A program made the translations under genes and the position numbers. The notes under the pieces were generated by a model. That model was not told the origin of the DNA, searched no databases, and saw only the letters and a list, made by a program, of their open reading frames with translations. From Streptomyces hoynatensis (lineage in GTDB: Bacteria; Actinomycetota; Actinomycetes; Streptomycetales; Streptomycetaceae), in NCBI RefSeq assembly GCF_003626535.1, contig NZ_RBAL01000017.1, positions 62,001 to 126,000 on the forward strand: DNA of 64,000 bases. Reading direction: 5' to 3'. Shown one piece after another: positions 1-8,667 of the stretch (its first letter is position 1; the number at the start of each line of letters is the position of its first letter).

Positions 1-119
1 ACCGGATGCAGGTTCCGGCGACGCCCGACCCCTACGACGACGCGACGCCCGAGCCGCTGCGGGGCGCGGTGCTCGCGCTGCTGCCGCGGCACCGGCGGAC
101 GGCGGTGGAGAACCGCTAG
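1..119 (+). CDS. 3' end of an unidentified protein (5' end outside window)
   Basis: An open frame (codons beginning at base 3) runs from the window edge to a TAG stop at 117-119. It leaves about 38 C-terminal residues, rich in Pro, Arg and Ala and ending in VENR. The codon pattern is the normal G/C third-position pattern of the window, so a real gene tail is likely. It is too short to name. About 160 G/C-rich bases with no visible gene separate it from the convergent ROK regulator. Confidence 0.5.
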   Translation, partial: RMQVPATPDPYDDATPEPLRGAVLALLPRHRRTAVENR

Positions 120-282
120 GCGGGGGCGTCCCCCGGGGGCGCGCGCCCGGGTGTCCGCGGCCCGGGGACACGCCCCGCGGCCTGGGACGCGCCCGGTGCC
201 ACGCGGCGCCGGGTGCCACGCGGCGGCGGGCCGGGGCCGGCCGGTGCCTCGCCGCCGGTGGTGGCCGCCGTTTCCCGCGTGC

Positions 283-1506
283 TCAGGGCGCGAGGGCGGC
301 GAGGGGGTCGTCGAGGACGGGCTGCCAGGCGAGTTCCGCGGCGCCGACCAGGCTGTTGTGGCGCAGCGTGCAGGCCAGGACCGGGATGTTGCCGCTCCTC
401 CCCCACAGGCTGCGTTCCTCGACGACGGCGCGCAGCCGCCGGGGATCGGCCGCGAGCAGGGTGCCGTGCAGGCCGCCGAGGATGATCCGGTCGGGGTTGA
501 GGATGTTGACCAGGCCCGCGAGGCCGAGGCCGAGCCGGTCGATCACGGTGCCCACGGCCTCGCGGGCCGCGGCGTCGCCCTCCCCGGGCGGCCCGGCACA
601 GGCGGTGCGGACCAGTTCCTTGGCCTGGTCGAGCAGCGAGGGCTCCGGGCCGGGTACGCGGCCGGCGGCCTCGAGCAGGGCCAGGGGGTCGGTCTCCACG
701 TCGAGGCAGCCGCGGCCGCCGCAGTGGCAGGGACGGCCCTGGGGGTCGACGGTGACGTGCCCGACTTCGAGGGCGAGCCCGGCGCTTCCGGTGTGCAGCC
801 TGCCGTCCAGGACGAGGGCGCCGCCCACGCCGCGGTGGCCGGTGGCCACGCACAGGAGGTGCGCCGCGCCGCGCCCGGCGCCGTGCCGGTGCTCGGCGAG
901 CGCGGCGAGGTTGACGTCGTTGCCGCAGAAGCCCGGCACGTCGATGCCGGACTCGGCCAGGCAGCGGCGGAAGATGTCGCGGACGGGGGCGCCCACGGGC
1001 CAGTCGAGGTGCAGGGGGTTGAGGGCGGTGCCCTCGGGCTCGGCGACCGCGGAGGGCACCGCGAGGCCCGCGCCGACGCAGCGGCGCCCGCTCTCCCGGA
1101 GCAGCCCGGCCCCGGCCGCCACGACCTCCCCGAGCACCTGGGCCGGGTCGGCCCCCACGGTCATGCAGGCGGGCGTGGTCGCGACCAGGCGCCCGCCGAG
1201 TCCGACGAGGGCGGCGCGGTAGCCGTCGGCGTGGACCTGGGTGGCCAGGGTGACCGGCCCGTCCTCGGCCACGGCGAGCCGGTGCGAGGGGCGGCCCTGG
1301 CTGCCCGCGGAGGCGCCGGGTCGGGAGTCCACCGTGATCAGGCCCAGGCTCTCCAGCTCGGTGGCGACGGCACCCGCGGTCGCCCGGGTCACGCCGAGCT
1401 CGCTGGTGAGGACGGCCCGGGTGGGAGCGCGGCCGGTGTGGACGAGTTCCAGGGCGGGCCCGAGGGCGTTCCGGCCTCTGTCAAGCCTGGTACGGGGCTG
1501 GGTCAC
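283..1506 (-). CDS. ROK-family transcriptional regulator (NagC/XylR type)
   Basis: 407 residues from a GTG at 1506. The N-terminal part (about residues 20-65) looks like a winged helix-turn-helix (TSELGVTRATAGAVATELES). The rest is a ROK sugar-kinase-like domain with the zinc motif CHCGGRGC beginning at residue 260 and a GGLHGT segment near the end. ROK regulators usually sense a sugar or sugar phosphate and repress a neighbouring catabolic or transport gene. It is divergent from an MFS transporter with only 18 bases between the two start codons, so it very probably controls that transporter. The ligand is unknown. The longer frame running upstream through the transporter is an antisense shadow. 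Confidence 0.87.
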   Translation of the reverse strand: MTQPRTRLDRGRNALGPALELVHTGRAPTRAVLTSELGVTRATAGAVATELESLGLITVDSRPGASAGSQGRPSHRLAVAEDGPVTLATQVHADGYRAALVGLGGRLVATTPACMTVGADPAQVLGEVVAAGAGLLRESGRRCVGAGLAVPSAVAEPEGTALNPLHLDWPVGAPVRDIFRRCLAESGIDVPGFCGNDVNLAALAEHRHGAGRGAAHLLCVATGHRGVGGALVLDGRLHTGSAGLALEVGHVTVDPQGRPCHCGGRGCLDVETDPLALLEAAGRVPGPEPSLLDQAKELVRTACAGPPGEGDAAAREAVGTVIDRLGLGLAGLVNILNPDRIILGGLHGTLLAADPRRLRAVVEERSLWGRSGNIPVLACTLRHNSLVGAAELAWQPVLDDPLAALAP

Positions 1507-1513
1507 GGGCCTA

Positions 1514-1541
1514 TTGTTTGCTTTGTGCCTCCCATAAACAA
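1514..1541. promoter_or_regulatory. Inverted repeat in the ROK/MFS divergent start region
   Basis: TTGTTT at 1514-1519 and AAACAA at 1536-1541 form an inverted repeat with a 16-base spacer, in an A/T-rich patch that stands out from the surrounding G/C-rich DNA. It covers the 18 bases between the divergent GTG starts and the first codons of the MFS gene. ROK regulators commonly bind A/T-rich inverted repeats at such positions. That this is the operator is inference. Confidence 0.5.
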
Positions 1542-2790
1542 ACTGAGGGCGGCGCTGGCCGCAGGGACGCGGCGCGGCACCGGAGACCGTACGCCCGCCT
1601 CGCCCGGGCTGCGCCGGCTCCGGATCGCCGTCACCGCCTTCTTCGCGCTCGACGGCTTCGTCTTCGCGGGCTGGGTGGTGCGCATCCCGGCGGTCAAGGA
1701 GCAGACGGGAGCCTCGCCGAGCGCGCTGGGCCTGGCGCTGCTCGGGGTCTCGGCAGGCGCGGTGGTGACGATGATGCTCACCGGGAGGCTGTGCCGCCGA
1801 TTCGGGAACCATCCGGTGACGGTGGCCTCCGGGGTGCTGCTCGTGCTGAGCGTGGCCCTGCCCCCGCACACGCATTCCGCGTGGATGCTCGGGCTCGTGC
1901 TGCTGGTCTTCGGCGCGGGCTTCGGCGCGGTCAACGTGGCGGCCAACAGCGCCGCGGTGGACCTGGTGGCGGCGCTGCGGCGGCCGGTGATGCCGAGCTT
2001 CCACGCGGCCTACTCGCTCGGCGGCATGCTGGGGGCGGGACTTGGCGGGCTGATCGCCGAACACCTCAGCGCCGCGCGGCACTTGGCTCTGCTGGCGGCC
2101 GTCGGCCTGGTGGGGGTGGCGCTGGCCGGGCGGCTGCTGCTCGCCGAGCCCGCGCCCGCCTCCCCCGCGCGGACGCAGGAGCCCGGGGCCGCCGCGGCCG
2201 CGGAGGGCGGGGCCGCGGTGGCCGCCGGCGGCGCGGGCAGCGCGCGGTGGCTCGTCGTGGTGTTCGGCTTCATCGCGCTGTGCACCGCCTACGGCGAGGG
2301 CGCGATGGCCGACTGGAGCGCGCTGCACCTGCACGACTCGCTCGGCGCGAGCGAGTCGCTGGCCGCGGCCGGGTACTCCTCCTTCGCAATGGCCATGACG
2401 GTGGGCCGGCTCACCGGCTCCTCGATGCTGCAACGCCTCGGCCAGACGCCGGCGCTGGTGCTCGGCGGCTCGGTGGCGGCGGCGGGCATGCTGCTCGGCG
2501 CGCTCGCGCCGAACGTGTGGCTCGCGCTGGCCGGTTTCGTGATCACGGGCCTCGGCCTGGCCAACATCTTCCCCATCGCGATCGGGCAGGCCGGCGCCCT
2601 GACCGGCCCGAGCGGGGTGGCCGCCGCCTCCACCCTCGGCTACGGGGGGATGCTCGCGGGACCCGTCGCGATCGGCTTCCTCGCGGACTGGTTCTCGCTG
2701 TCCACGGCCCTGACCACCGTGGCCCTGCTGTCCGCGCTCGCCGCGGTGATCACCTATGGGACGCGGGAGGCGGTGCGGGCGGCGGCCTGA
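1525..2790 (+). CDS. MFS transporter
   Basis: 421 residues from a GTG at 1525. After a basic N-terminus there are about 12 hydrophobic segments in two six-helix blocks, separated by an Ala/Gly/Glu-rich loop at about residues 210-240. The loop after helix 2 carries a GRLCRRFG segment, in the usual position of MFS motif A. The protein resembles the fucose-permease/YbjJ-like subgroup of MFS carriers, but the substrate cannot be read from the sequence. Its divergent pairing with a ROK regulator suggests a sugar or sugar derivative. The start is constrained because upstream codons would overlap the regulator gene, so the transcript is probably leaderless. Confidence 0.85.
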   Translation: MPPINKLRAALAAGTRRGTGDRTPASPGLRRLRIAVTAFFALDGFVFAGWVVRIPAVKEQTGASPSALGLALLGVSAGAVVTMMLTGRLCRRFGNHPVTVASGVLLVLSVALPPHTHSAWMLGLVLLVFGAGFGAVNVAANSAAVDLVAALRRPVMPSFHAAYSLGGMLGAGLGGLIAEHLSAARHLALLAAVGLVGVALAGRLLLAEPAPASPARTQEPGAAAAAEGGAAVAAGGAGSARWLVVVFGFIALCTAYGEGAMADWSALHLHDSLGASESLAAAGYSSFAMAMTVGRLTGSSMLQRLGQTPALVLGGSVAAAGMLLGALAPNVWLALAGFVITGLGLANIFPIAIGQAGALTGPSGVAAASTLGYGGMLAGPVAIGFLADWFSLSTALTTVALLSALAAVITYGTREAVRAAA

Positions 2791-2802
2791 GACAATCCGC
2801 CC

Positions 2803-3579
2803 GTGAAGAGCACCGACGAGTTCTGCGAAGCCCTGACTCGTGAGGGCGAGTTGTTCCTGGGGACGGCGCTGCGCGCGGGCCTGGCGGCCGAGGTGCCCAC
2901 CTGTCCCGGCTGGCGCGTCCGCGACCTGGTGCGGCACCTGGGGCACGTCCACCGCTGGGCGACCGGCTTCGTGGCCGACGGCCTGCAGCGGTTCGTGCCG
3001 CCGGGCGAGGAGGCCGTGCCCGACGGGGAGTTGGCCGACTGGTACGCGTCCGGGCACCGGGCGCTGCTCGCCGCGCTCGCGAAGGCGCCCGAGGACCTGG
3101 AGTGCTGGACGTTCCTGCCGGGGCCGGCCACGGGCCGGCGCTTCTGGGCCAGGCGGCAGGCGCACGAGACGGCGATCCACCGCATGGACGCCCAGGCGGC
3201 GGCCGGGGAGGCGATCTCGCCGGTGGACGCCGAGTTCGCCGAGGACGGGATCGACGAGCTGGTGACCGGCTTCCACGGCAGGCCGCGGAGCCGCGTGCGG
3301 CGCGAGCGGCCCGGCGTGCTGCGGATCAGGGCGTCGGACCGGGCGGAGGCGGACTGGACGGTCGCCGTCTCGGCCGCGCCGCCCCGGGTGGGCAGGACCG
3401 CACCGGAGGCGGGCGGGGCGCCGGCGGCCGGTGGCAGGGTGGCCGCCGACTGCGAGATCAGCGGGCCGGCGGCCGTGCTCTACCCGGCGCTGTGGAACCG
3501 CCCGCACGACCGGGCGGCGCTCACGGTGCGCGGGGAGCGGGAACTGGCCGACCTGTGGGCCTCGGCCGCCGCGGTGTGA
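2803..3579 (+). CDS. Mycothiol-dependent maleylpyruvate isomerase-like (TIGR03083/DinB-type) protein
   Basis: 258 residues from GTG 2803, 12 bases after the MFS stop. The N-terminus has the family hallmark of an Asp/Glu-rich helix followed by VPTCPGWRVRDLVRHLGHVH, containing the conserved TCPGW and HxGHxH-like residues. A typical C-terminal MDMPI domain follows. Members are mycothiol-linked isomerases or uncharacterised metal-binding transferases of actinomycetes, and the substrate here is unknown. A GACAAT box 12 bases before the GTG could drive a leaderless transcript separately from the MFS gene. Confidence 0.8.
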   Translation: MKSTDEFCEALTREGELFLGTALRAGLAAEVPTCPGWRVRDLVRHLGHVHRWATGFVADGLQRFVPPGEEAVPDGELADWYASGHRALLAALAKAPEDLECWTFLPGPATGRRFWARRQAHETAIHRMDAQAAAGEAISPVDAEFAEDGIDELVTGFHGRPRSRVRRERPGVLRIRASDRAEADWTVAVSAAPPRVGRTAPEAGGAPAAGGRVAADCEISGPAAVLYPALWNRPHDRAALTVRGERELADLWASAAAV

Positions 3580-3593
3580 CGGGCGCCCCCACG

Positions 3594-3623
3594 TTACCGG
3601 CCGGTAAGTCGGCGTGGTAGCTT
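3594..3623 (+). promoter_or_regulatory. Leaderless promoter overlapped by a perfect 14-bp palindrome (TTAC-N6-GTAA)
   Basis: TTACCGGCCGGTAA at 3594-3607 is its own reverse complement. Its first bases coincide with a possible -35 (TTACCG). TAGCTT at 3618-3623 is a good -10 with an 18-base spacer, and it ends 6 bases before the ATG at 3630, so transcription would begin at or next to the start codon. The palindrome has the size and symmetry of a TetR-type operator, and a repressor bound there would block the -35. The cognate regulator is not identified. A sister site lies upstream of etfB. Confidence 0.55.
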
Positions 3624-3629
3624 CGGCTG

Positions 3630-4112
3630 ATGCCTCGCGTTGTCAAGCCAGGGACGCTGTGCCGCCTCATGCGCTGGTGGCCGCCGTACCGCTTCGCCGG
3701 GATCAGGGTCCTGCACATCTCCGACGACTGGGGCAGCGCCCGGGTGCGGCTGCGCCTCGGCCGCCTCAACCGCAACCACTTCGGCACCCACTTCGGCGGC
3801 TCGCTGTACTCGATGTGCGACCCCTTCTGGGCGCTCCTCGTGCTGCACCGGCTCGGCTCCGGCTACGTGGTCTGGGACAAGGCGGCGGAGATCGAGTACG
3901 TCTCGCCAGGCCGCGGCGACGTCTTCGCGGAGTTCGTGCTCACCGAGGACCGGGTGGACCGGATACGGGAGGAGACCGCCTCGGGGGCGAAGTCGCTGCC
4001 GTGGTTCGACTGCGTGGTGACCGCCGCAGACGGCACGGTGGTGGCCCGGGTGCGCAAGCAGCTGTACGTGCGCCGCAAGCCGGCGCGGCTCAGCTCAGCC
4101 AGCCCGGCCTGA
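3630..4112 (+). CDS. DUF4442 hotdog-fold thioesterase-like protein
   Basis: 160 residues. The central part matches the DUF4442/YiiD-C hotdog family: RNHFGTHFGGSLYSMCDPFW, with the conserved G-x-H-F-G-G-S and D, followed by a WDKAAEIEYVSPGRGDV strand. Related proteins are acyl-CoA/acyl-ACP thioesterase-like. The gene is probably leaderless (TAGCTT at 3618) and carries a palindromic operator also found before etfB, which supports a role in acyl-CoA metabolism. Its 3' end overlaps the convergent response-regulator gene by 23 bases. Confidence 0.82.
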   Translation: MPRVVKPGTLCRLMRWWPPYRFAGIRVLHISDDWGSARVRLRLGRLNRNHFGTHFGGSLYSMCDPFWALLVLHRLGSGYVVWDKAAEIEYVSPGRGDVFAEFVLTEDRVDRIREETASGAKSLPWFDCVVTAADGTVVARVRKQLYVRRKPARLSSASPA

Positions 4113-4755
4113 CCAGCCCCGACTCGTAGGCGAGCACGACCAGTTGGGCCCGGTCGCGGGCGCCGAGCTTGACCATGGCGCGGCTGACGTGCGTCTTGGC
4201 CGTGAGCGGGGAGACGACCAGCCGCCTGGCGATCTCCTCGTTGGAGAGCCCGATGCCGACCAGCGTCATCACCTCCCGTTCGCGCTCGGTCAGCTCGGCC
4301 AGGCCCGCCGCGGCCGCCGGCTCCTTGGAGCGGGCGGCGAACTCGGCGATCAGGCGGCGGGTGACGCCGGGCGACAGCAGCGCGTCCCCGGCGACCACGG
4401 CCCGGACGGCGCGCACCAGTTCCTCCGGCTCGGTGTCCTTGACCAGGAAGCCCGAGGCGCCGGAGCGGAGGGCCTCGAAGACGTACTCGTCGAGTTCGAA
4501 GGTGGTGAGCATCACCACCCGCACCCCGCCGAGCTCCGGGTCCTCGATGAGGCGGCGGGTGGCGGCCAGCCCGTCGAGCCGCGGCATCCTGATGTCCATC
4601 AGGACCAGGTCGGGGCGGTGCTCGCGCACCAGCGCGAGGGCCTCGAGGCCGTCGGCCGCCTCGGCCACCACCGCGATGTCGGGCTGGGCGTCGAGCAGCG
4701 CGCGGAAGCCCGCCCTGACCAGCAGCTGATCGTCGGCGAGCAGTACCCGGATCAC
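4090..4755 (-). CDS. NarL/LuxR-type response regulator
   Basis: 221 residues from a GTG at 4755. The receiver domain (residues 1-120) has acidic D8/D9, the phospho-acceptor D54 in LMDIRMPRLDG, switch T84/T85 and K106. The C-terminal LuxR helix-turn-helix (about 150-215) contains LTEREREVMTLVGIGLSNEE. The start overlaps the stop of the sensor kinase gene (GTGA), so the two are translationally coupled. Targets are unknown; the broken MMPL gene upstream of the kinase is a candidate former target, as such pairs often flank MMPL or ABC exporters. Confidence 0.93.
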   Translation of the reverse strand: MIRVLLADDQLLVRAGFRALLDAQPDIAVVAEAADGLEALALVREHRPDLVLMDIRMPRLDGLAATRRLIEDPELGGVRVVMLTTFELDEYVFEALRSGASGFLVKDTEPEELVRAVRAVVAGDALLSPGVTRRLIAEFAARSKEPAAAAGLAELTEREREVMTLVGIGLSNEEIARRLVVSPLTAKTHVSRAMVKLGARDRAQLVVLAYESGLVRPGWLS

Positions 4756-6029
4756 GTGTCCTCCCGTGCGGTCGTCTTCGGTGCGGGCCCGCCGGCCGCG
4801 CGCACCGGGGTGCGGTGCGCGGCCTCGGTCAGGGGCAGCGTGGCCACCACGCGGAAGCCGCCGCCCGGGCGCGGTCCGGCCTCGACGGTGCCCCCGAAGG
4901 CCGCGGCGCGCTCCCGCATGCCGACCAGGCCGTTGCCGCCTCCCGCGCCCTCGCCGGTGGCCGGGCCCTCGTCGTCGACCCGCAGTTCGAGGGCGCCGGC
5001 CGCGTAACGCAGGCGGACCCGGGCGGTCCGCGACCCGGAGTGCCGGACGATGTTCGTCAGCGCCTCCTGCACGATGCGGAAGGCCGCCAGGTCGGCGCCG
5101 GGCGGCAGGGGGGCCGCCTCGCCCTCGGTGGCGACGTCGACCCGCAGCCCGGCGTTCGCCGCCTGCTCGGCGAGTTCGGGCAGGCGGCCGAGGCCGGGCG
5201 CGGGGGCGCGGGGCGCGGCCCCCGGGCTGCGCAGGGTGTCCAGGACCTGGCGCACCTCGCCCAGGGCCTCCTTGCTCGCGGCCTTGATGGTGGTCAGCGC
5301 GCTGCGGGCCTGCTCGGGGTCGGAGTCGAGCAGGGCGAGGCCGACCCCGGCCTGGACGTTGATCACGGAGATGCTGTGGGCGAGGACGTCGTGCAGTTCG
5401 CGGGCGATCCGCAGCCGCTCCTCGTCGGCCCGGCGCCGCTCGGCCGCGGCGCGCTCGGCGCGTTCCCTGGCCCGCTGCTCGAAGCGGGTCCTGGCCAGCT
5501 GGGCGACGGCGAGGACGGCGACGGACCAGGCCGCCAGCGCCCCGTCCCCGGCCCAGTCGGTGGGCCCGTCCCCGGCCGGGGGCAGCCAGCGGTACAGCCA
5601 GTGCCCCACGAGCAGCAGGCCGGTCCACAGCAGCCCGAAGGCGCCCCAGGCCGCGTACCTGTGCCCGCGTACGACGGCGGAGAAGGAGCCGACGAGAACG
5701 CTCAGGAAGACGGGCCCGTAGGGGTAGCCCGCGCCGAGGTAGACCAGGGCGGTGGCCGCGGTGCCCAGGGCGACCGGGCCAGGGTGGCGGCGGCGCAGGA
5801 GCAGCAGGGCGGGGCCGAGCGCCAGCAGCAGGCGGCCGAACAGGTCGAGGTCGATCCTGTGGTGCAGGTTCTGCTCGGCGTACCGGGCGGCGAAGTGGCT
5901 GCCGACCAGCTGGATCAGCAGGACGGCGGCCGAGGAGAGCAGCGGCAGCCCGGCCGCGGCCCCGGGCGCGCCCGCCCAGCGCCGCCAGGGCGGCCCGCCG
6001 CCGTCCGGTTGGGTCGTGTGTCCCGTCAC
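4752..6029 (-). CDS. Two-component sensor histidine kinase (HisKA_3 family)
   Basis: 425 residues from GTG 6029. Residues 1-180 hold four to five hydrophobic segments and a short linker. A basic coiled region (180-205) leads to the HisKA_3 dimerisation box with phospho-acceptor H213 in RIARELHDVLAHS. The C-terminal HATPase has the N box (QEALTNIVRHS), a DDEGP box and NGLVGMRERAAAFGG. It has no large extracytoplasmic sensor domain, as in NarL-partner kinases of Streptomyces that read the membrane. The stop overlaps the response-regulator GTG. GTG codons slightly upstream are alternative starts. Confidence 0.9.
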   Translation of the reverse strand: MTGHTTQPDGGGPPWRRWAGAPGAAAGLPLLSSAAVLLIQLVGSHFAARYAEQNLHHRIDLDLFGRLLLALGPALLLLRRRHPGPVALGTAATALVYLGAGYPYGPVFLSVLVGSFSAVVRGHRYAAWGAFGLLWTGLLLVGHWLYRWLPPAGDGPTDWAGDGALAAWSVAVLAVAQLARTRFEQRARERAERAAAERRRADEERLRIARELHDVLAHSISVINVQAGVGLALLDSDPEQARSALTTIKAASKEALGEVRQVLDTLRSPGAAPRAPAPGLGRLPELAEQAANAGLRVDVATEGEAAPLPPGADLAAFRIVQEALTNIVRHSGSRTARVRLRYAAGALELRVDDEGPATGEGAGGGNGLVGMRERAAAFGGTVEAGPRPGGGFRVVATLPLTEAAHRTPVRAAGGPAPKTTAREDT

Positions 6030-6064
6030 GCCCGCCACGCTAACCCGGACGGCGGCCCGGTGCG

Positions 6065-7171
6065 TCAGCCCTGCGCAGTGCTCCCGCCTACTCCCGCCGC
6101 AGTACGCCGGGGGCCGGGCGGGCGCGGCGCCTCGGGGCGCCCGAACCTGGCGTGCAGGCAGCGCAGCGGGCCCGGGACCCACCAGGTGGCGCGGCCCGCC
6201 AGGCGCATGGCGGCCGGCAGCAGCACCAGCCGCACCAGGGTGGCGTCGGTGAGGACGACCAGCCCGGTGCCGAGCCCGAGTTCCTTGAGGAAGACGACGC
6301 CGCTGCGGGTGTACGCGGCGAAGGTGAGGACGAGAATCCCGGCGGCGGCCGTGATCAGCGGCGCGGTGCGGCGCAGCCCCGCGGCGACGGCCCGGCGGGT
6401 GTCGCCGGTGTGCGCGTGCTCCTCCCTGATCCGGGAGAGGAGGAACACGTCGCAGTCCATGGACAGGCCGTGGGTGACGCAGTGCATCGGCATCGGGATG
6501 CTGGGCTCCAGGCTGCCGGTGGGCGTGAGGCCGAGGGCGCCGGAGAGGTGCCCCCGCTGGAGGACCCACACCAGGGCGCCGGCCACACACGGCCAGGCTG
6601 AGCAGGTTGAGGAGGGTCGCCTTCACCGGGAGCAGGACGCTGCCGGTGAACAGGAAGAGCATCACGCAGGTGGCCAGGAGGACGAGGCCGGCGACCAGCG
6701 GCAGCCTGGCCGGCAGGGTGGCGCGGAAGTCGGTGGTCTCGGCCGGGTGGCCCCCCAGGAGGACGGGCTGCGGCGCGGGCACCTCCCTCAGGGCGGCCAC
6801 CAGGCCGGGCACGTCCTGGGCCATGGCCTCCTGGGTGGGCACGACGGCAAGCCGCCCGAGGCCGGGTTCCGGCGCATTCGCGGCCTGCTCCCCGCCGGGC
6901 GGGGCGGCCAGGTGGCCCCCGCGGTGGGTGCCGGCCGCCGAGACGACCTCGAAGACCCCGGGCACCCGGGAGAGCGCGGCGGCGTAGTCCGCCCGCGCCC
7001 GTGGGTCGCCGGCCCGTTCCTCCGCGGGGACCACGAAGACGGTGTCGGTCGGCTCCGCGGGGAACTCCCGGCGGACGGTCTCCGCCGCCTGCCGGCTCGA
7101 CGTTCCGGTGGGAAGGACGCGCTGGTCGGGGAGCCCCAGGCGAGCTGCACGCGCGGATGCTGCGTCAGGAC
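6065..7171 (-). pseudogene. Truncated, frameshifted MMPL-family (RND-like) transporter
   Basis: The C-terminal half of an MMPL transporter can be read only by changing frame twice. From the 5' side: LTQHPRVQLAWGSP (about 7130-7171) in one frame; then PDQRVLPTGTSSRQAAETVR through TETTDF-like and LLNLLSLAV segments (about 6600-7130) in a second; then AGALVWVLQRGHLSGALG to the stop (6065-6590) in a third. The last part includes SMDCDVFLLSRIREEHAHTG and the terminal membrane helices. MMPL proteins are normally about 700 residues with two repeats, and here the whole first half is missing. The remnant abuts the flavoprotein gene. It may have been an export target of the adjacent two-component system. 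Confidence 0.85.
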
Positions 7172-8418
7172 CCGGCGCTGCTCCCGGCGTCCGCGCTCGT
7201 CTCCTGATCGGCGCGCGGGGCCCGGTCGAGCGCGGCGAGCGTGCGCCGGGCCAGCGGGTGGGTGCGGACGAGGCCGGCCAGCGTGGTGGAGCCGCGGGTG
7301 ATCTGGGTGAAGGCCGTCCAGGCCGGGCGGAACCCGATCAGGGCCGCGTGCAGCAGCCGCGGGCGGTGGGCGAAGGCGGCCAGCACCCGCCGTCCGACGC
7401 CCATCTCCACGCCGAGGCCGCTCTTGATGGCGAAGGTGTAGTTCAGGGCTTGCCGCCTGGCGTCGACCGCGTCGCCCGCCTCGGCGATGCGCACCGCCCA
7501 CTGCCCGGCCAGCCGGCCGGAGCGCAGCGCGAAGGAGATGCCCTCCCGCGTCCACGGCTCCAGCAGCCCCGCCGCGTCGCCGCACACCAGGACCCGGCCG
7601 CGGGAGAGCGGCGAGTCGTCGGTGCGGCACCGGGTCAGGTGGCCGGAGGAGACGCTGGGCGTGAAGCCGGCCAGGCCGAGCCTGGCGGTGAAGTCCTCCA
7701 GGTAGCGCTTGGTCGCCGCGCCCTCGCCGCGGGCGGAGATGACCCCCACGGTGAGGGTGTCGCCCTTGGGGAACACCCAGCCGTAGGAGCCGGGCAGCGG
7801 GCCCCAGTCGATGAGGATGCGGCCGGCCCAGTCCTTCGCCACCTCGGGCGGCACCGGGATCTCGGACTCCAGGCCGAGGTCCACCTGGGCCAGGCGGACG
7901 CCGACGTGCGCCCCTATCCGGCTCGCGCTGCCGTCCGCCCCCACCACGGCCCGCGCCAGCAGCGTCTCGCCGCCGGCGAGCACGACGGCCACGGTCCGCC
8001 GGTCGGGCACCGCGGGCCCGTGCTGCTCGACGCGGGAGACGGTGGCGCCGGTGCGCAGCCTGGCGCCCGCCCGGACCGCCGCGTCGACGAGCCGTTGATC
8101 GAACTCGGGGCGGTTGACCAGCCCGAACAGCATGCGCTTGGAGCGGCGGGTGCGGGCGAGGCGGCCGTTGAGGGAGAAGGTGACCGCGTGCACCCGGTCG
8201 CGCAGCGGCAGTTCGAAGCCCGGAGGCAGGGCGTCGCGCGAGGGGCCGATGATGCCGCCGCCGCAGGTCTTGTAGCGCGGCAGCTCGGCCTTCTCCAGCA
8301 GCAGCACCCGCGCGCCCGCCTCGGCCGCCGCGCGGGCGGCCGAGGCTCCGCCGGGTCCGGCCCCCACGACGACGACGTCCCACACGCTTCTCGTCCCGGC
8401 TTCGTTGTCGCTGCTCAC
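7165..8418 (-). CDS. Geranylgeranyl reductase family FAD-dependent oxidoreductase
   Basis: 417 residues from GTG 8418 (GGGAG about 12 bases upstream). The N-terminal Rossmann motif VVVVGAGPGGASAAR (GAGPGG at 19-24) is followed by the family signature PRYKTCGGG and, near the middle, VLVCGDAAGLLEPWTREGIS, the second FAD-binding motif. Length fits the family. Relatives reduce isoprenoid side chains (menaquinone, carotenoid or lipid precursors) or act as general flavin reductases of unsaturated lipids. The specific substrate is not deducible. Its 3' end touches the MMPL wreck. Confidence 0.88.
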   Translation of the reverse strand: MSSDNEAGTRSVWDVVVVGAGPGGASAARAAAEAGARVLLLEKAELPRYKTCGGGIIGPSRDALPPGFELPLRDRVHAVTFSLNGRLARTRRSKRMLFGLVNRPEFDQRLVDAAVRAGARLRTGATVSRVEQHGPAVPDRRTVAVVLAGGETLLARAVVGADGSASRIGAHVGVRLAQVDLGLESEIPVPPEVAKDWAGRILIDWGPLPGSYGWVFPKGDTLTVGVISARGEGAATKRYLEDFTARLGLAGFTPSVSSGHLTRCRTDDSPLSRGRVLVCGDAAGLLEPWTREGISFALRSGRLAGQWAVRIAEAGDAVDARRQALNYTFAIKSGLGVEMGVGRRVLAAFAHRPRLLHAALIGFRPAWTAFTQITRGSTTLAGLVRTHPLARRTLAALDRAPRADQETSADAGSSAGS

Positions 8419-8667
8419 GATGTGCTGTAGCTCCCCGTCGCGATCGGTCCTTCGGCCACCGCAGGGCATCCTAAGCCGTAGTCAGCCGGGCGGGCGGAAC
8501 GGTTCTCCGCGGGACCCGCCGCCTCCCGGGGCGGCGGCCGAGGGCCGCTCCACGAGGGCGCTCGGCGGGGGCACTGTGCGATGATCGGCGGACGTCACCC
8601 GTTCATCTGTACCAGTGAACGACGCCGGTCACGGCGCCGGGGACGGCGCCCGTCGAAGGAGCGTGCC

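Noticed and set aside
151..1524. Long plus-strand open frame continuous with the MFS transporter
   Set aside because: It is antisense to a clear ROK regulator and has no domain; G/C third-position bias opens such frames. Only the part from GTG 1525 is the transporter.
1507..3507. Long minus-strand frame extending upstream of the ROK regulator
   Set aside because: It is Arg/His/Gln-rich and antisense to the MFS and TIGR03083 genes; the regulator starts at GTG 1506.
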